A stretch of 64,000 nt of DNA, taken from Thalassospira lucentensis. Lineage in GTDB: Bacteria > Pseudomonadota > Alphaproteobacteria > Rhodospirillales > Thalassospiraceae. Positions 17,040-25,275 of this stretch are shown piece by piece; position 1 is the first letter of the stretch, and each line of letters opens with the position of its first letter. Both the position numbers and the translations under genes were made by a program. The stretch covers positions 62,001-126,000 of the forward strand of contig NZ_LPVY01000008.1 in the NCBI RefSeq assembly GCF_001613805.1, given 5' to 3'. Below the pieces are notes generated by a model. It had not been told where the DNA came from and searched no databases. It saw only the letters and a program-made list of their open reading frames with translations.

Positions 17040-17993
17040 TCAGGGGCCGGAATGACGGCCTTCCGGTGTTTTGGCAACCGGGTCTTGTGCTGCGATATCG
17101 GGGACGGTTGCTGTGACAGATTTGCCGATTTTCCGCTCCCGCAGGGCAACATAGATTGCTGCTGCGATGATCAGTGCCCCGCCCGGCAATATCCAGATAT
17201 CGGGAATTTCGCCAAACAGCATCAGGGCCAGAATGGCAATGATCGGCAGACGCAGATAGGAAAAGCCGACAAAGAAACTGTAATCAGCCAACTGCAGGGC
17301 TTTGACATTGCATACCTGCATGACGTTCATCATGAGTGCGGCAAGCGCCATCAGGCCCAGTACCGGCCAGCTTGGCGTTTGCCAGACAAGCAGGGCCGGA
17401 ACCAGGGATACCGGGGTTGTAATCAGCATCAGATAAAACAGAAGGGCGGTTGTGCTTTCGGTTGCAACCAGCCGTTTGGTGATCAGGCCGGCACTTGCCA
17501 TACAGATGGCTGCGGCAATCGGCAAAAGACTGGCCGGTTGCATGGCAGCGGTTCCCGGCTGGATGATCAGTCCGACACCGACAAACCCGACAAGAACAGC
17601 CAGCCAGCGATGAATGCGCACAGTCTCGCGCAAAATCAGGGCTGCCAGAATGGTGCCAAACAGCGGCACGGTGAAGTTCAGCGTGGTGGCCTCGGCCAGT
17701 GGCAGATAAAGAACGGCCATAAACCACAGGCACATTTCGGTCGCCGACAATACGCCACGCAATCCCAGAAGCGGCAGGCGTTTCGTGCGCAGTTCGCCAA
17801 GGCCACGGTGCATCACGATGGGTGCAATCATTATCAGGCCAAACAGGAAACGCAGGAATACCGACTGATAGGGATGGATTTCAGCCGTGGCAAAGCGGAT
17901 TGTCAGGGTAAAGCAAGCGGCAAGGATGGCCGCAGAAAGGGCATAAAAACTGGCCTGAACCGGGGCGGATTGATTCTTGAACCAGTTTTTCAT
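17040..17993 (-). CDS. DMT superfamily (EamA) transporter, tandem copy 1
   Basis: This 317-residue membrane protein has ten predicted helices made of two EamA repeats. Shared marks with the next two genes are FLRFLFGLIMIAP in helix 2, AEATTLNFTVPLFGTILAALILRETVR in helices 3-4 and FSYLRLPIIAILALMLFGEIPDIWILPGGALII near the end. The charged C-terminal tail is cytoplasmic. It most likely exports metabolites such as amino acids. It is the most distal of three consecutive paralogues on the minus strand, starting 27 bp after the second one stops. Confidence 0.9.
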   Translation of the reverse strand: MKNWFKNQSAPVQASFYALSAAILAACFTLTIRFATAEIHPYQSVFLRFLFGLIMIAPIVMHRGLGELRTKRLPLLGLRGVLSATEMCLWFMAVLYLPLAEATTLNFTVPLFGTILAALILRETVRIHRWLAVLVGFVGVGLIIQPGTAAMQPASLLPIAAAICMASAGLITKRLVATESTTALLFYLMLITTPVSLVPALLVWQTPSWPVLGLMALAALMMNVMQVCNVKALQLADYSFFVGFSYLRLPIIAILALMLFGEIPDIWILPGGALIIAAAIYVALRERKIGKSVTATVPDIAAQDPVAKTPEGRHSGP

Positions 17994-18020
17994 GAGATAC
18001 TTGTTCCTTTGAATGGTCGA

Positions 18021-18971
18021 TCAGTGATTTTCGCGCGCGGGTGGCGGGTCAAGATCACTTGCCGCAGGTGATGGGCCTCGATTGATTCGCTTGGCTTCTT
18101 TGGCAAGTTTGGCTTCGCGACGCGCAATGAACAGTGCGGATCCGATAATCAGACCCGCACCGGGCAGAAGCCAGATTTCCGGGACTTCGCCAAACATCAC
18201 CAATGCGATGACGACGACAAACGGCAGGCGCAGATAATTGAACCCGACGACAAAGCTGTAATCATAGATGCGAAATGCGTTGGTGTTACAAATCTGGGTG
18301 ATGTTGGCGATAAAGGCGCCCAGCGCCATCAGCCCCAATACCTGCAGGCTTGGGGTTTGCCAGACGAAAAGGGCGGGCACCAGCGTTAGTGGCGTGGTCA
18401 GCAGCATCATGTAAAGCACGATGGTGGTGCTGTTTTCAGTTCTGGCCAGCGACTTGATGGTCAATCCGGCACTTGCCATGCAGAGGGCCGCCGCAATCGG
18501 CAGTAGGCTGGCCAGTTGCATTGTTTCGCTGCCGGGGCGGATGATGATGATGACACCAACGAAACCGGCAAAAAGGGCTGCGATACGGTATTTTCGGACC
18601 GTTTCACCCAGAAAGATTGCAGCCAGGATCGTTCCGAAAAGCGGCACGGTAAAGTTCAGCGTCGTCGCCTCGGCCAGCGGCATATAGGCAAGGGCTGAAA
18701 ACCAGAAGCTCATGGCACCCATCGATAGGAACGCACGCAGCAGAAACATCGGCATGCGGTGTGTTTTCAGCCGAGCAAAACCGGATCTGAGTGCGATGGG
18801 GGCGATAAAAAGAAGCCCGAAGAAGTTGCGAAAGAAGACCGCCTGCAACGGATCAATCTCGCGGGTCGCCATACGTACAATGACCGAAAACAGGGCTGCC
18901 ATAAGTGATGCGATCACGGCGAAAACCGATGCCTGAAGATAGGGCGGCAGGCTGTTGAACCACTTACGCAT
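18021..18971 (-). CDS. DMT superfamily (EamA) transporter, tandem copy 2
   Basis: About 316 residues and ten helices, closest to copy 1 (both start MxxWFxxxxxxxQAS and share PLAEATTLNFTVPLFGTILAA). The real start is ATG at 18971: it overlaps the stop of the upstream copy by 8 bp (ATGCGTAA), which indicates translational coupling; the open frame extends upstream but lies inside the neighbouring gene. The C-terminal tail is polar. Likely an inner-membrane metabolite exporter; substrate unknown. Confidence 0.9.
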   Translation of the reverse strand: MRKWFNSLPPYLQASVFAVIASLMAALFSVIVRMATREIDPLQAVFFRNFFGLLFIAPIALRSGFARLKTHRMPMFLLRAFLSMGAMSFWFSALAYMPLAEATTLNFTVPLFGTILAAIFLGETVRKYRIAALFAGFVGVIIIIRPGSETMQLASLLPIAAALCMASAGLTIKSLARTENSTTIVLYMMLLTTPLTLVPALFVWQTPSLQVLGLMALGAFIANITQICNTNAFRIYDYSFVVGFNYLRLPFVVVIALVMFGEVPEIWLLPGAGLIIGSALFIARREAKLAKEAKRINRGPSPAASDLDPPPARENH

Positions 18972-19989
18972 CGATGCGGCCCGTTCTGTTTCCTGTATTG
19001 TCTTCTGGGGTGTCTTCAGGCGGATTGATGGTTTTGGCCTTGGTGACCGGAATGGCCTGTGAGTCGGCTGCTGCTGTTGTCGGCATGCGGCGGCGGCGTT
19101 TTTCATTCCTTGCCAGAACAGCTTCGCGTCGCGCGATGTAAAGTGTTGATCCAATAATCAGCGATGCCCCGGCCCAGGTCCAGAAATCAACCGTTTCACC
19201 AAACATGATGAAGGCAAGTACGGCAACAAATGGCAGGCGAAGGAAATCAAACGCCATGACGTAGGACTGGTCAGCCGCGCGATTGGCACGCACAAAAAGC
19301 TGCTGCCCGGCAGTTGCGAGAATGGCGATAGCAAGAAGGATGGCGAGTTGCTGCCATGTTGGTTGCTGCCAATAGAAAATTGCCGGGATCAGAGACAGGG
19401 GCGTCATGATCATGCCCATCCAGGTCACGATGGCGTTGGCACTTTCACTGCGTGAAAGCATTTTGACCGTCGTCACGGCACAGGCGGTAAACAGGGTCGC
19501 CAACAGGGCCAGAATTGCGCCGGTTTCAAGAGTTTGGCCAATTGGGCGCACGATGATCATGGCGCCGACAAACCCAAGAACCACGGCGGACCAACGGCGC
19601 GCCCGGACGGTCTCACGCAGGATAAGGGCTGCAAGGATGGTGGTCAGGATCGGGACGGTGAAATTGATCGCGATGACCTGTGCGGCAGGGGCGATTGCGA
19701 GGGCCGAGAACAGACACAGCATTCCGGCCAGCCCGATCACCGCCCGAATGAAATGCAGTTTCAGTTTAAGCGTGCGCAGACCAACAAACCGGTCACGCAA
19801 CATCCAGGGAATCATCGGTATCAACCCGAACAGATTCCGGAAAAAGGCTGCTTCAAACGGATGAACTTCGCGTGTGATGTAGCGGATAAGCACTGCCATC
19901 GCCGCAAAAAGGATTGCAGCACCGGTCATTAAAAGGGCGCCGCGAAGCGCATCGTCATCCGGAGAAACACGAAAAAGGTGCATGATCAT
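18964..19989 (-). CDS. DMT superfamily (EamA) transporter, tandem copy 3
   Basis: About 341 residues and ten helices, more divergent than the other two copies: AAQVIAINFTVPILTTILAALILRETVRARRW replaces AEATTLNFTVPLFG, but FFRNLFGLIPMIPW and FDFLRLPFVAVLAFIMFGETVDFW keep the common frame. The C-terminus is long and hydrophilic (from about residue 285), basic then acidic. It is the first gene of the three-gene operon, divergent from an Lrp-type regulator. Starts at 19989 and 19983 are equally possible; neither has a clear Shine-Dalgarno. Confidence 0.9.
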   Translation of the reverse strand: MIMHLFRVSPDDDALRGALLMTGAAILFAAMAVLIRYITREVHPFEAAFFRNLFGLIPMIPWMLRDRFVGLRTLKLKLHFIRAVIGLAGMLCLFSALAIAPAAQVIAINFTVPILTTILAALILRETVRARRWSAVVLGFVGAMIIVRPIGQTLETGAILALLATLFTACAVTTVKMLSRSESANAIVTWMGMIMTPLSLIPAIFYWQQPTWQQLAILLAIAILATAGQQLFVRANRAADQSYVMAFDFLRLPFVAVLAFIMFGETVDFWTWAGASLIIGSTLYIARREAVLARNEKRRRRMPTTAAADSQAIPVTKAKTINPPEDTPEDNTGNRTGRIDA

Positions 19990-20140
19990 CAACGAATAAG
20001 GCCGATTTTATAAAAAATCCAGCCTTGATCGGTGAAATAGTCCTACCATTTATCCAAAAGGTTGGCCGAAAGTTTCATGCGCACACAGTTTTCGTGTAAG
20101 ATCGTCTGATATTGATAAAAATTCTTCAGGGGGATGTTTT

Positions 20141-20605
20141 ATGGATGCCATTGATCGCAAGTTGATCGACATCTTGCAGGATGACGCGTCTTTGTCTTAT
20201 TCGGCACTGGGGACGAAGGTCGGCCTTTCTGTTTCGGCGGTAAATGACCGTGTACGTAAACTGCGCGAGCAGGGGGTGATCAAGGCGTACCGCGTTGAAG
20301 TTGATGGACATGCCATCGGTCGCGCTCTTACCGCGATGGTCTGGTTACGGACCGATCCGGCAAAGGGAAACAAGAAGCTGGTCAAGTCGCTGATCAAGGC
20401 GGACGAGGTTCTTGAATGCCATCACATGACAGGGCGGTTTGATTTCCTGTTGAAATTGCGGCTACGCGATACGGCACATCTTGAAAGCTTTGTGACTGAT
20501 ACGATCAAGGAAGTCCCCGGCGTGGTGGAGGTTATTCCGGAAATTGCCTTGTCTACGGCCAAAGAAACCGGCTTTGTTCCGGCGGCGCTTGATGGAGATA
20601 AGTGA
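20141..20605 (+). CDS. Lrp/AsnC family transcriptional regulator
   Basis: This 154-residue protein has an N-terminal helix-turn-helix (MDAIDRKLIDILQDDASLSYSALGTKVGLSVSAVNDRVRKL) and a C-terminal RAM/ACT-like effector domain (VLECHHMTGRFDFLLKLRLRD, GVVEVIPEIALSTAKET). Such regulators form octamers that sense amino acids. It is divergent from the three DMT exporters across about 150 bp, the classic arrangement for a local regulator of an amino-acid exporter, so control of that operon is the likeliest role. A GGGGGATG Shine-Dalgarno precedes the ATG. Confidence 0.92.
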   Translation: MDAIDRKLIDILQDDASLSYSALGTKVGLSVSAVNDRVRKLREQGVIKAYRVEVDGHAIGRALTAMVWLRTDPAKGNKKLVKSLIKADEVLECHHMTGRFDFLLKLRLRDTAHLESFVTDTIKEVPGVVEVIPEIALSTAKETGFVPAALDGDK

Positions 20606-20840
20606 TCGGTTGTGTCACACTCTGAGCGGCAGGAGTACATAATTCCAGTTGCCTGATATTTGACCAAATGTCGGGCAATTTTGCCGCAAGAATGCCGCCT
20701 TTGGGCGTTTTAAACCATCGTTGCGGGCGTGTTGCGGTAACGCATTTCAAACTTTCCCGTCGTAACTGGCGTGCGACAGGAACCTGACGGGCCTTTGGGC
20801 CTGTTCCACGGGTAATGACAAACAGGATGGAGACGCAAAT

Positions 20841-22799
20841 ATGATCGAATCGATGAATCTGGTGATCCTGATTGCATCGGTTCTGGTTGTTGTTGCTGTT
20901 TTTACCAGCCTGATCAGTTTCCGGGTTGGGGCACCATTGCTGCTTGTGTTCCTGTTTGTCGGTCTTGGGGCCGGAGAAGACGGGATTGGCGGCATTAATT
21001 TCGATAATGCGCCGCTAGCCTATTTTATCGGGTCTATCGCGCTTGCGATGATCCTGTTTGACAGTGGATTTGAAACCCAGCTTCGAACCTTGAAAATTGC
21101 AGCAGCACCGTCGCTTGTACTGGCGACGGTGGGGGTCATGCTGACCACGGGGGTGGTTGGCGGGGTCACGTGGCTCGTGCTGGATGTGCCCTGGCTGGTG
21201 GCACTGCTTTTCGGGGCGATTGTCAGTTCGACGGATGCGGCGGCAGTGTTTTTCCTGCTGCGGGTTGGCGGGATCAATTTGCGTGATCGCACGCGCAGCA
21301 CGCTTGAAGTCGAGTCCGGTTCGAACGATCCCATGGCGGTGTTTCTGACCATTTCACTGGTCGAACTGATCATGCAGGGGGGCGGGGACAACCTTGCACT
21401 GGAATTGCTTGAACGGTTTGTCCTGCAAATCGGGCTTGGCGGTATTCTGGGACTTCTGGGTGGTATGGCCATCGTCCAGATGATCAATCGGGTCAAGCTT
21501 GAACCGGCCCTTGTTCCCATTGTCACGCTTGCCTGCGCGCTCAGCCTGTTTGGTGCGACAAGTATCGTTGGTGGCAGTGGATTTCTGGCGGTTTATGTTG
21601 CCGGTCTTTATGCTGGCAACAGCCAGATGCGCATGAGCGTTGGTGTGCGCAGGTTTCAGCATGTCACGACATGGCTGGCGCAGATCGCGATGTTTGTCAC
21701 TATGGGCCTGCTGGCAACCCCGTCACAGTTTGGCGAAGTGGTCATTCCGGGTGTTATTCTGGCACTGGTGCTGGTGTTTATCGCGCGCCCGGTGGCGGTA
21801 TGGCTTTGCCTGATGTTCTTTAACTTTTCACGCAACGATACCGCCTTCATTTCATGGGTCGGCTTGCGCGGGGCGGTTTCCATCCTGCTTGCGATCGTAC
21901 CGATGGTTGAGGGCGTCGAATACGGACAGTTGCTGTTCAACACGGCATTTATTGTTGTAATCACATCGCTGCTTTTGCAGGGGTGGACGATCCGGCTGAT
22001 GGCGCGGTGGCTTGGCATTATGATTCCGCCGCGACATGGGCCGGTGGATCGTATTGACCTTGAGCTGCCGGGCAACGCCAATCAGGAGATCGTTGTTTAT
22101 CGCGTTCATGATGAAAGTGCAGTGGCAACGGGTCACCGTATTCCGCGCTGGGCACGGCCAAGCCTGATCCTGCGGGATGGCAAATCGTTACGCCCGCACA
22201 GTGCCGGGCGGATTGAAGGTGGCGATCAGGTCTATATTATTACCCCGCCACGCCATGTCGAACTGCTTGATCAATTGTTTGCCGGTCCGGCCGAAGGGGC
22301 AAATGATATCGACCTGTTTGGTGATTTCAGTTTTCCTCCCGATACGCGTATCGCCGATGTCGGTCGTCTTTATGGCTTTGCGGTCAAGGAAGAGGACGAA
22401 GAGGCAACCGTTGCCGAAATTCTCGAGCGCAATCTTTCGGGGGATATCGAACCCGGGGATCGGGTTGCCTATGGTATGGTTGAGCTGATTGTTCGCCGGA
22501 TCGATGACACACACGAAATTGTCGAAGTTGGCATGGCGGTCGAACAGAAGCCGGTCAAGCCGAAGCGGCATCTGCCGATGTTCCATTCGCGGACAGAATT
22601 GCTGGCAATATGGAAGGAATGGCAGCGCCGTCGACTGCGTGAAAAAATGCGCAAGCAGCGTGGTGATGATGTCCTTGATTCCGATGAAATCACAGAGCCG
22701 GTCGAGGACATGTCGGGCATTGAAGTGGCAGCCAATGACGGCGGAGATGATGATGTCGGACCGGTGCGGACAGAAGCAGGACAGTCCGACAAATCCTGA
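20841..22799 (+). CDS. nhaP2: CPA1 potassium/proton antiporter with RCK_C and extended C-terminus
   Basis: This 652-residue protein combines a 12-13 helix Na+/K+:H+ exchanger domain (about 1-385; DSGFETQL, SSTDAAAVFFLLR, ESGSNDPMAVFLT and SWVGLRGAVSILLAIVP are family hallmarks) with a TrkA-C/RCK_C domain (about 405-480, VYRVHDESAVATGHRIP...GDQVYIITPP). A CorC-like domain follows (about 485-565), then a charged tail containing RRRLREKMRKQRGDD and an acidic end. That matches the NhaP2/CvrA-type K+/H+ antiporter layout; the terminal charged region of about 65 residues extends past the usual end. Role: cytoplasmic K+ and pH homeostasis. Confidence 0.88.
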   Translation: MIESMNLVILIASVLVVVAVFTSLISFRVGAPLLLVFLFVGLGAGEDGIGGINFDNAPLAYFIGSIALAMILFDSGFETQLRTLKIAAAPSLVLATVGVMLTTGVVGGVTWLVLDVPWLVALLFGAIVSSTDAAAVFFLLRVGGINLRDRTRSTLEVESGSNDPMAVFLTISLVELIMQGGGDNLALELLERFVLQIGLGGILGLLGGMAIVQMINRVKLEPALVPIVTLACALSLFGATSIVGGSGFLAVYVAGLYAGNSQMRMSVGVRRFQHVTTWLAQIAMFVTMGLLATPSQFGEVVIPGVILALVLVFIARPVAVWLCLMFFNFSRNDTAFISWVGLRGAVSILLAIVPMVEGVEYGQLLFNTAFIVVITSLLLQGWTIRLMARWLGIMIPPRHGPVDRIDLELPGNANQEIVVYRVHDESAVATGHRIPRWARPSLILRDGKSLRPHSAGRIEGGDQVYIITPPRHVELLDQLFAGPAEGANDIDLFGDFSFPPDTRIADVGRLYGFAVKEEDEEATVAEILERNLSGDIEPGDRVAYGMVELIVRRIDDTHEIVEVGMAVEQKPVKPKRHLPMFHSRTELLAIWKEWQRRRLREKMRKQRGDDVLDSDEITEPVEDMSGIEVAANDGGDDDVGPVRTEAGQSDKS

Positions 22800-22912
22800 G
22801 CATGGATTGGCAAAGGGATTAGCCTATCTAATTGATAGATAAGTTTTGCTGGTTTGTGCGAATGGCGCAAACTGCCCTAAATTCCAGCGATTGATTTCGT
22901 TGGAGTGCCGTT

Positions 22913-23857
22913 ATGGGCCCGCTTGGATTATATAGCGCTGTCGTTCTGATCTGGGGAAGCACTTGGATCGCGATCCAGTACCAGCTTTCGGTCGGGCCGG
23001 AACTGGCTGTTGCCTATCGGTTTGTTCTGGCGGCAGTAATTCTGATGGCATGGTGCGTGATCCGCCGCCTGCCAATGCGTTATTCCCTGCGTGATCATGT
23101 ATTCATGGCCGCCCTTGGCGTGTGCCTGTTTTCATTGAATTATGTGTTGATTTACATCGCCAGCGCCCATTTGACCTCGGGCCTTTTGGCTGTGGTGTTC
23201 TCGACCATCGTCATCATGAACATGATTAATGGTGCGATATTTTTCAAACGACGGCCCGAAACACGGACTTTGATCGGGGCGGCAATCGGGCTTGGCGGAA
23301 TTTCGCTGGTGTTCGCGCGTGATCTGGCGATGTTTGATCTGGCAGCAGGTGGTAGCGTTGGTTTGCTGGTTTCGCTTGCGGGCAGTTATATCGCATCCCT
23401 CGGCAATATGGCATCGGCGCGCAATCAGGCGCGCGGCATTCCGGTTCTTCAGGCGAATGCTTATGGCATGATGTATGGCTCGATCCTGTTGATCGGATAC
23501 ATCCTTGCTGCCGGTATTCCGTTTACCTTTGATACCAGCCCGTCCTTTGTTGCCGCGCTGATTTATCTTTCCCTGTTCGGATCTGTGCTGGCGTTTGGCT
23601 CTTACCTGACACTATTGGGCAAGATCGGTCCGGATCGTGCGGCATATAGTTCCGTCATGTTTCCGGTGGTAGCGCTTTTGCTGTCGACCTGGTTTGAGGG
23701 ATTTATCTGGGACAGCAATATCGTTCTAGGCGTCGGCCTTACTTTGCTGGGTAATATCGTGATCCTGACCAAGCGGATGCCCAAACCGGCGGTCATTGCG
23801 ATGCAGACAACAGGCACTAAGCCAGCGTCAACACCCTGCGACGCAAAGGCCAGATAA
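22913..23857 (+). CDS. DMT superfamily (EamA/RhaT-like) transporter
   Basis: This 314-residue, ten-helix protein opens with GLYSAVVLIWGSTWIAIQYQL, the WGSTW motif common to EamA exporters, and has two EamA repeats; the second contains YLSLFGSVLAFGSYLTLLGKIGPDRAAYSSVMFPVVALLLS. It belongs to a different DMT branch from the three tandem copies at 17-20 kb. Probable small-molecule exporter, substrate unknown. The gene lies between the K+/H+ antiporter and a DinB-like gene, 56 bp from the latter. Confidence 0.9.
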   Translation: MGPLGLYSAVVLIWGSTWIAIQYQLSVGPELAVAYRFVLAAVILMAWCVIRRLPMRYSLRDHVFMAALGVCLFSLNYVLIYIASAHLTSGLLAVVFSTIVIMNMINGAIFFKRRPETRTLIGAAIGLGGISLVFARDLAMFDLAAGGSVGLLVSLAGSYIASLGNMASARNQARGIPVLQANAYGMMYGSILLIGYILAAGIPFTFDTSPSFVAALIYLSLFGSVLAFGSYLTLLGKIGPDRAAYSSVMFPVVALLLSTWFEGFIWDSNIVLGVGLTLLGNIVILTKRMPKPAVIAMQTTGTKPASTPCDAKAR

Positions 23858-23913
23858 TGTCTACGGCTTCGAACTAACAGGTGTTGCGACGAGATGACGA
23901 CGGATGAAATGCG

Positions 23914-24414
23914 ATGAACGGTGTTGCCTATTTTCAACGGATGGCCCTCTATAACAGGTGGGCAAACCAGCATGTTCTCGACGCTTGTGCCGACCTTGAT
24001 GCCGGTGCGCTTGCCGCGCCACGTGCGGCCTTTTTCCCGTCTATCATCAGGACACTGAACCATATTCTGGTGGCAGATCGTTTATGGCTGGGACGTCTGG
24101 TCGGCACGCCCGAACGTCTGGCACTTGATACCGTGCTACATGCCCGATTTGACGAATTCCGCGCTGTGCGCGAGGCACAGGATGCCAAAATCATCGCTTT
24201 TACCGAGCAACTCGATGCGGGCACACTGGCAAGCGATTTGTCCTATCAATCTATGCTGGCCGGCGCATATACCCTGCCGCGCGAGATGATTTTGGCACAT
24301 ATGTTCAATCACCAGACACACCACCGTGGGCAACTGCATTCCATGTTGATCGAGGCCGGGGTAAAGCCGCTTGCGATTGATCTGGTTTATTACTGTCTGG
24401 AGGCCGATGCGTGA
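23914..24414 (+). CDS. DinB family protein
   Basis: This 166-residue protein has the DinB four-helix bundle pattern: YFQRMALYNRWANQHVLDAC at the N-terminus, the first metal histidine in RTLNHILVADRLWLGRL, and the HxxxH pair in MFNHQTHHRGQLHSML. The three histidines usually bind a divalent metal; the biochemical role of most DinB proteins is unknown, though some are thiol-dependent transferases. Its stop overlaps the start of the LysE exporter gene, so the two are translationally coupled. Confidence 0.9.
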   Translation: MNGVAYFQRMALYNRWANQHVLDACADLDAGALAAPRAAFFPSIIRTLNHILVADRLWLGRLVGTPERLALDTVLHARFDEFRAVREAQDAKIIAFTEQLDAGTLASDLSYQSMLAGAYTLPREMILAHMFNHQTHHRGQLHSMLIEAGVKPLAIDLVYYCLEADA

Positions 24415-25079
24415 TGACCGATCTTCTGATTCAGTACACGCCATTTCTGATTGCAGCTCTTTTGCTCAATATCTCGCCTGGGCCGGATCTAGCTTATATC
24501 ACTGCGCAGACCGCGATCCATGGTCGCAAGATCGGGGTGTTTTCCAGTCTTGGCGTTTGTTCCGGTGCCTTTGTGCATGTGGTTGCCGCAGCCCTTGGGC
24601 TTTCTGCCATTCTGGCGACATCGGCACTGGCATTCTCGGTGGTGAAATGGGTGGGAGTCGCATATCTGGTGTGGCTGGGGATTGGTGCCTTGCGCAGCAG
24701 TTTTGCCAAGCATGGCCCGGATGATGCGGCATCTGAAATATCAGCCGCAGAACGGTTTCCGATACGGACGATGACAGCCTTCCAGGCGTGGCGTCAGGGC
24801 GCGATGATCGATGTACTTAATCCCAAAGTCGCGATTTTCTTTATGGCGTTTCTGCCACAGTTTGTTGACCCCGCGGTGGGGGATGGTGCGGTTCAGTTTC
24901 TGGTGCTTGGCACATTGGTCAATGTGATCGGTTTTTGTGTCGAGACGGTCGTGGTGTTTTCCATCGGATTTGCCGCGACCCGCCTTCGGGGTAACGGATT
25001 GCTTGCTATCTGGCTGCAGCGTTCGCTTGGCGGGATGTTTATCGCACTTGGTGTCCGGCTGGCACTGACCGAGCGGTGA
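24414..25079 (+). CDS. LysE/RhtB family exporter
   Basis: About 221 residues and six helices, with the LysE N-terminal motif LLNISPGPDLAYITAQTAIHGRKIGVFSSLGV and the mid-motif GAMIDVLNPKVAIFFMAFLPQFVDP. It should export an amino acid or homoserine-like compound. The ATG overlaps the DinB stop by one base; an in-frame GTG lies 3 bp earlier. It is the second LysE protein of the window and not a close copy of the one at 11271. Two stem-loops follow. Confidence 0.9.
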   Translation: MTDLLIQYTPFLIAALLLNISPGPDLAYITAQTAIHGRKIGVFSSLGVCSGAFVHVVAAALGLSAILATSALAFSVVKWVGVAYLVWLGIGALRSSFAKHGPDDAASEISAAERFPIRTMTAFQAWRQGAMIDVLNPKVAIFFMAFLPQFVDPAVGDGAVQFLVLGTLVNVIGFCVETVVVFSIGFAATRLRGNGLLAIWLQRSLGGMFIALGVRLALTER

Positions 25080-25090
25080 TTTATCGAATT

Positions 25091-25128
25091 CGTCACCCTT
25101 CGTTTCCAACCGGTTGGGAAGGGTGACG
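25091..25128. repeat. Compound stem-loop after LysE exporter
   Basis: CGTCACCCTT and AAGGGTGACG are perfect 10-bp arms. Between them lies a second exact palindrome, CCAACCGGTTGG. No T-run follows, so it is not a classical terminator; it may stabilise the 3' end of the message or be a protein site. Confidence 0.55.
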
Positions 25129-25235
25129 ATGCCGGACTTTCGTATTCAGGTGCGAAGGTCCTTGGTCCGGATTGGTAACCGGGCCCTCTGGATTTTATAT
25201 TCCATCCAGAGCTCTCTTACTGCAAACCAAGACTT

Positions 25236-25275
25236 GCGCCCGGCTGGGTTATCCTCAGAACCGGGCGCCTTTTTT
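25236..25275 (+). terminator. Intrinsic terminator overlapping the 3' end of the opposite gene
   Basis: GCGCCCGG pairs with CCGGGCGC around a 17-base loop and is followed by C and six T residues on the plus strand. It lies 157 bp past the LysE stop. Its right arm and T-run fall inside the last codons of the minus-strand antiporter gene (stop at 25255). Confidence 0.75.

Noticed and set aside
17037-18071. 344-codon open frame on the plus strand opposite the DMT exporters
   Set aside because: Its product is full of Gln, Gly, His and Lys with no domain; it mirrors the codon bias of the membrane-protein genes on the other strand.
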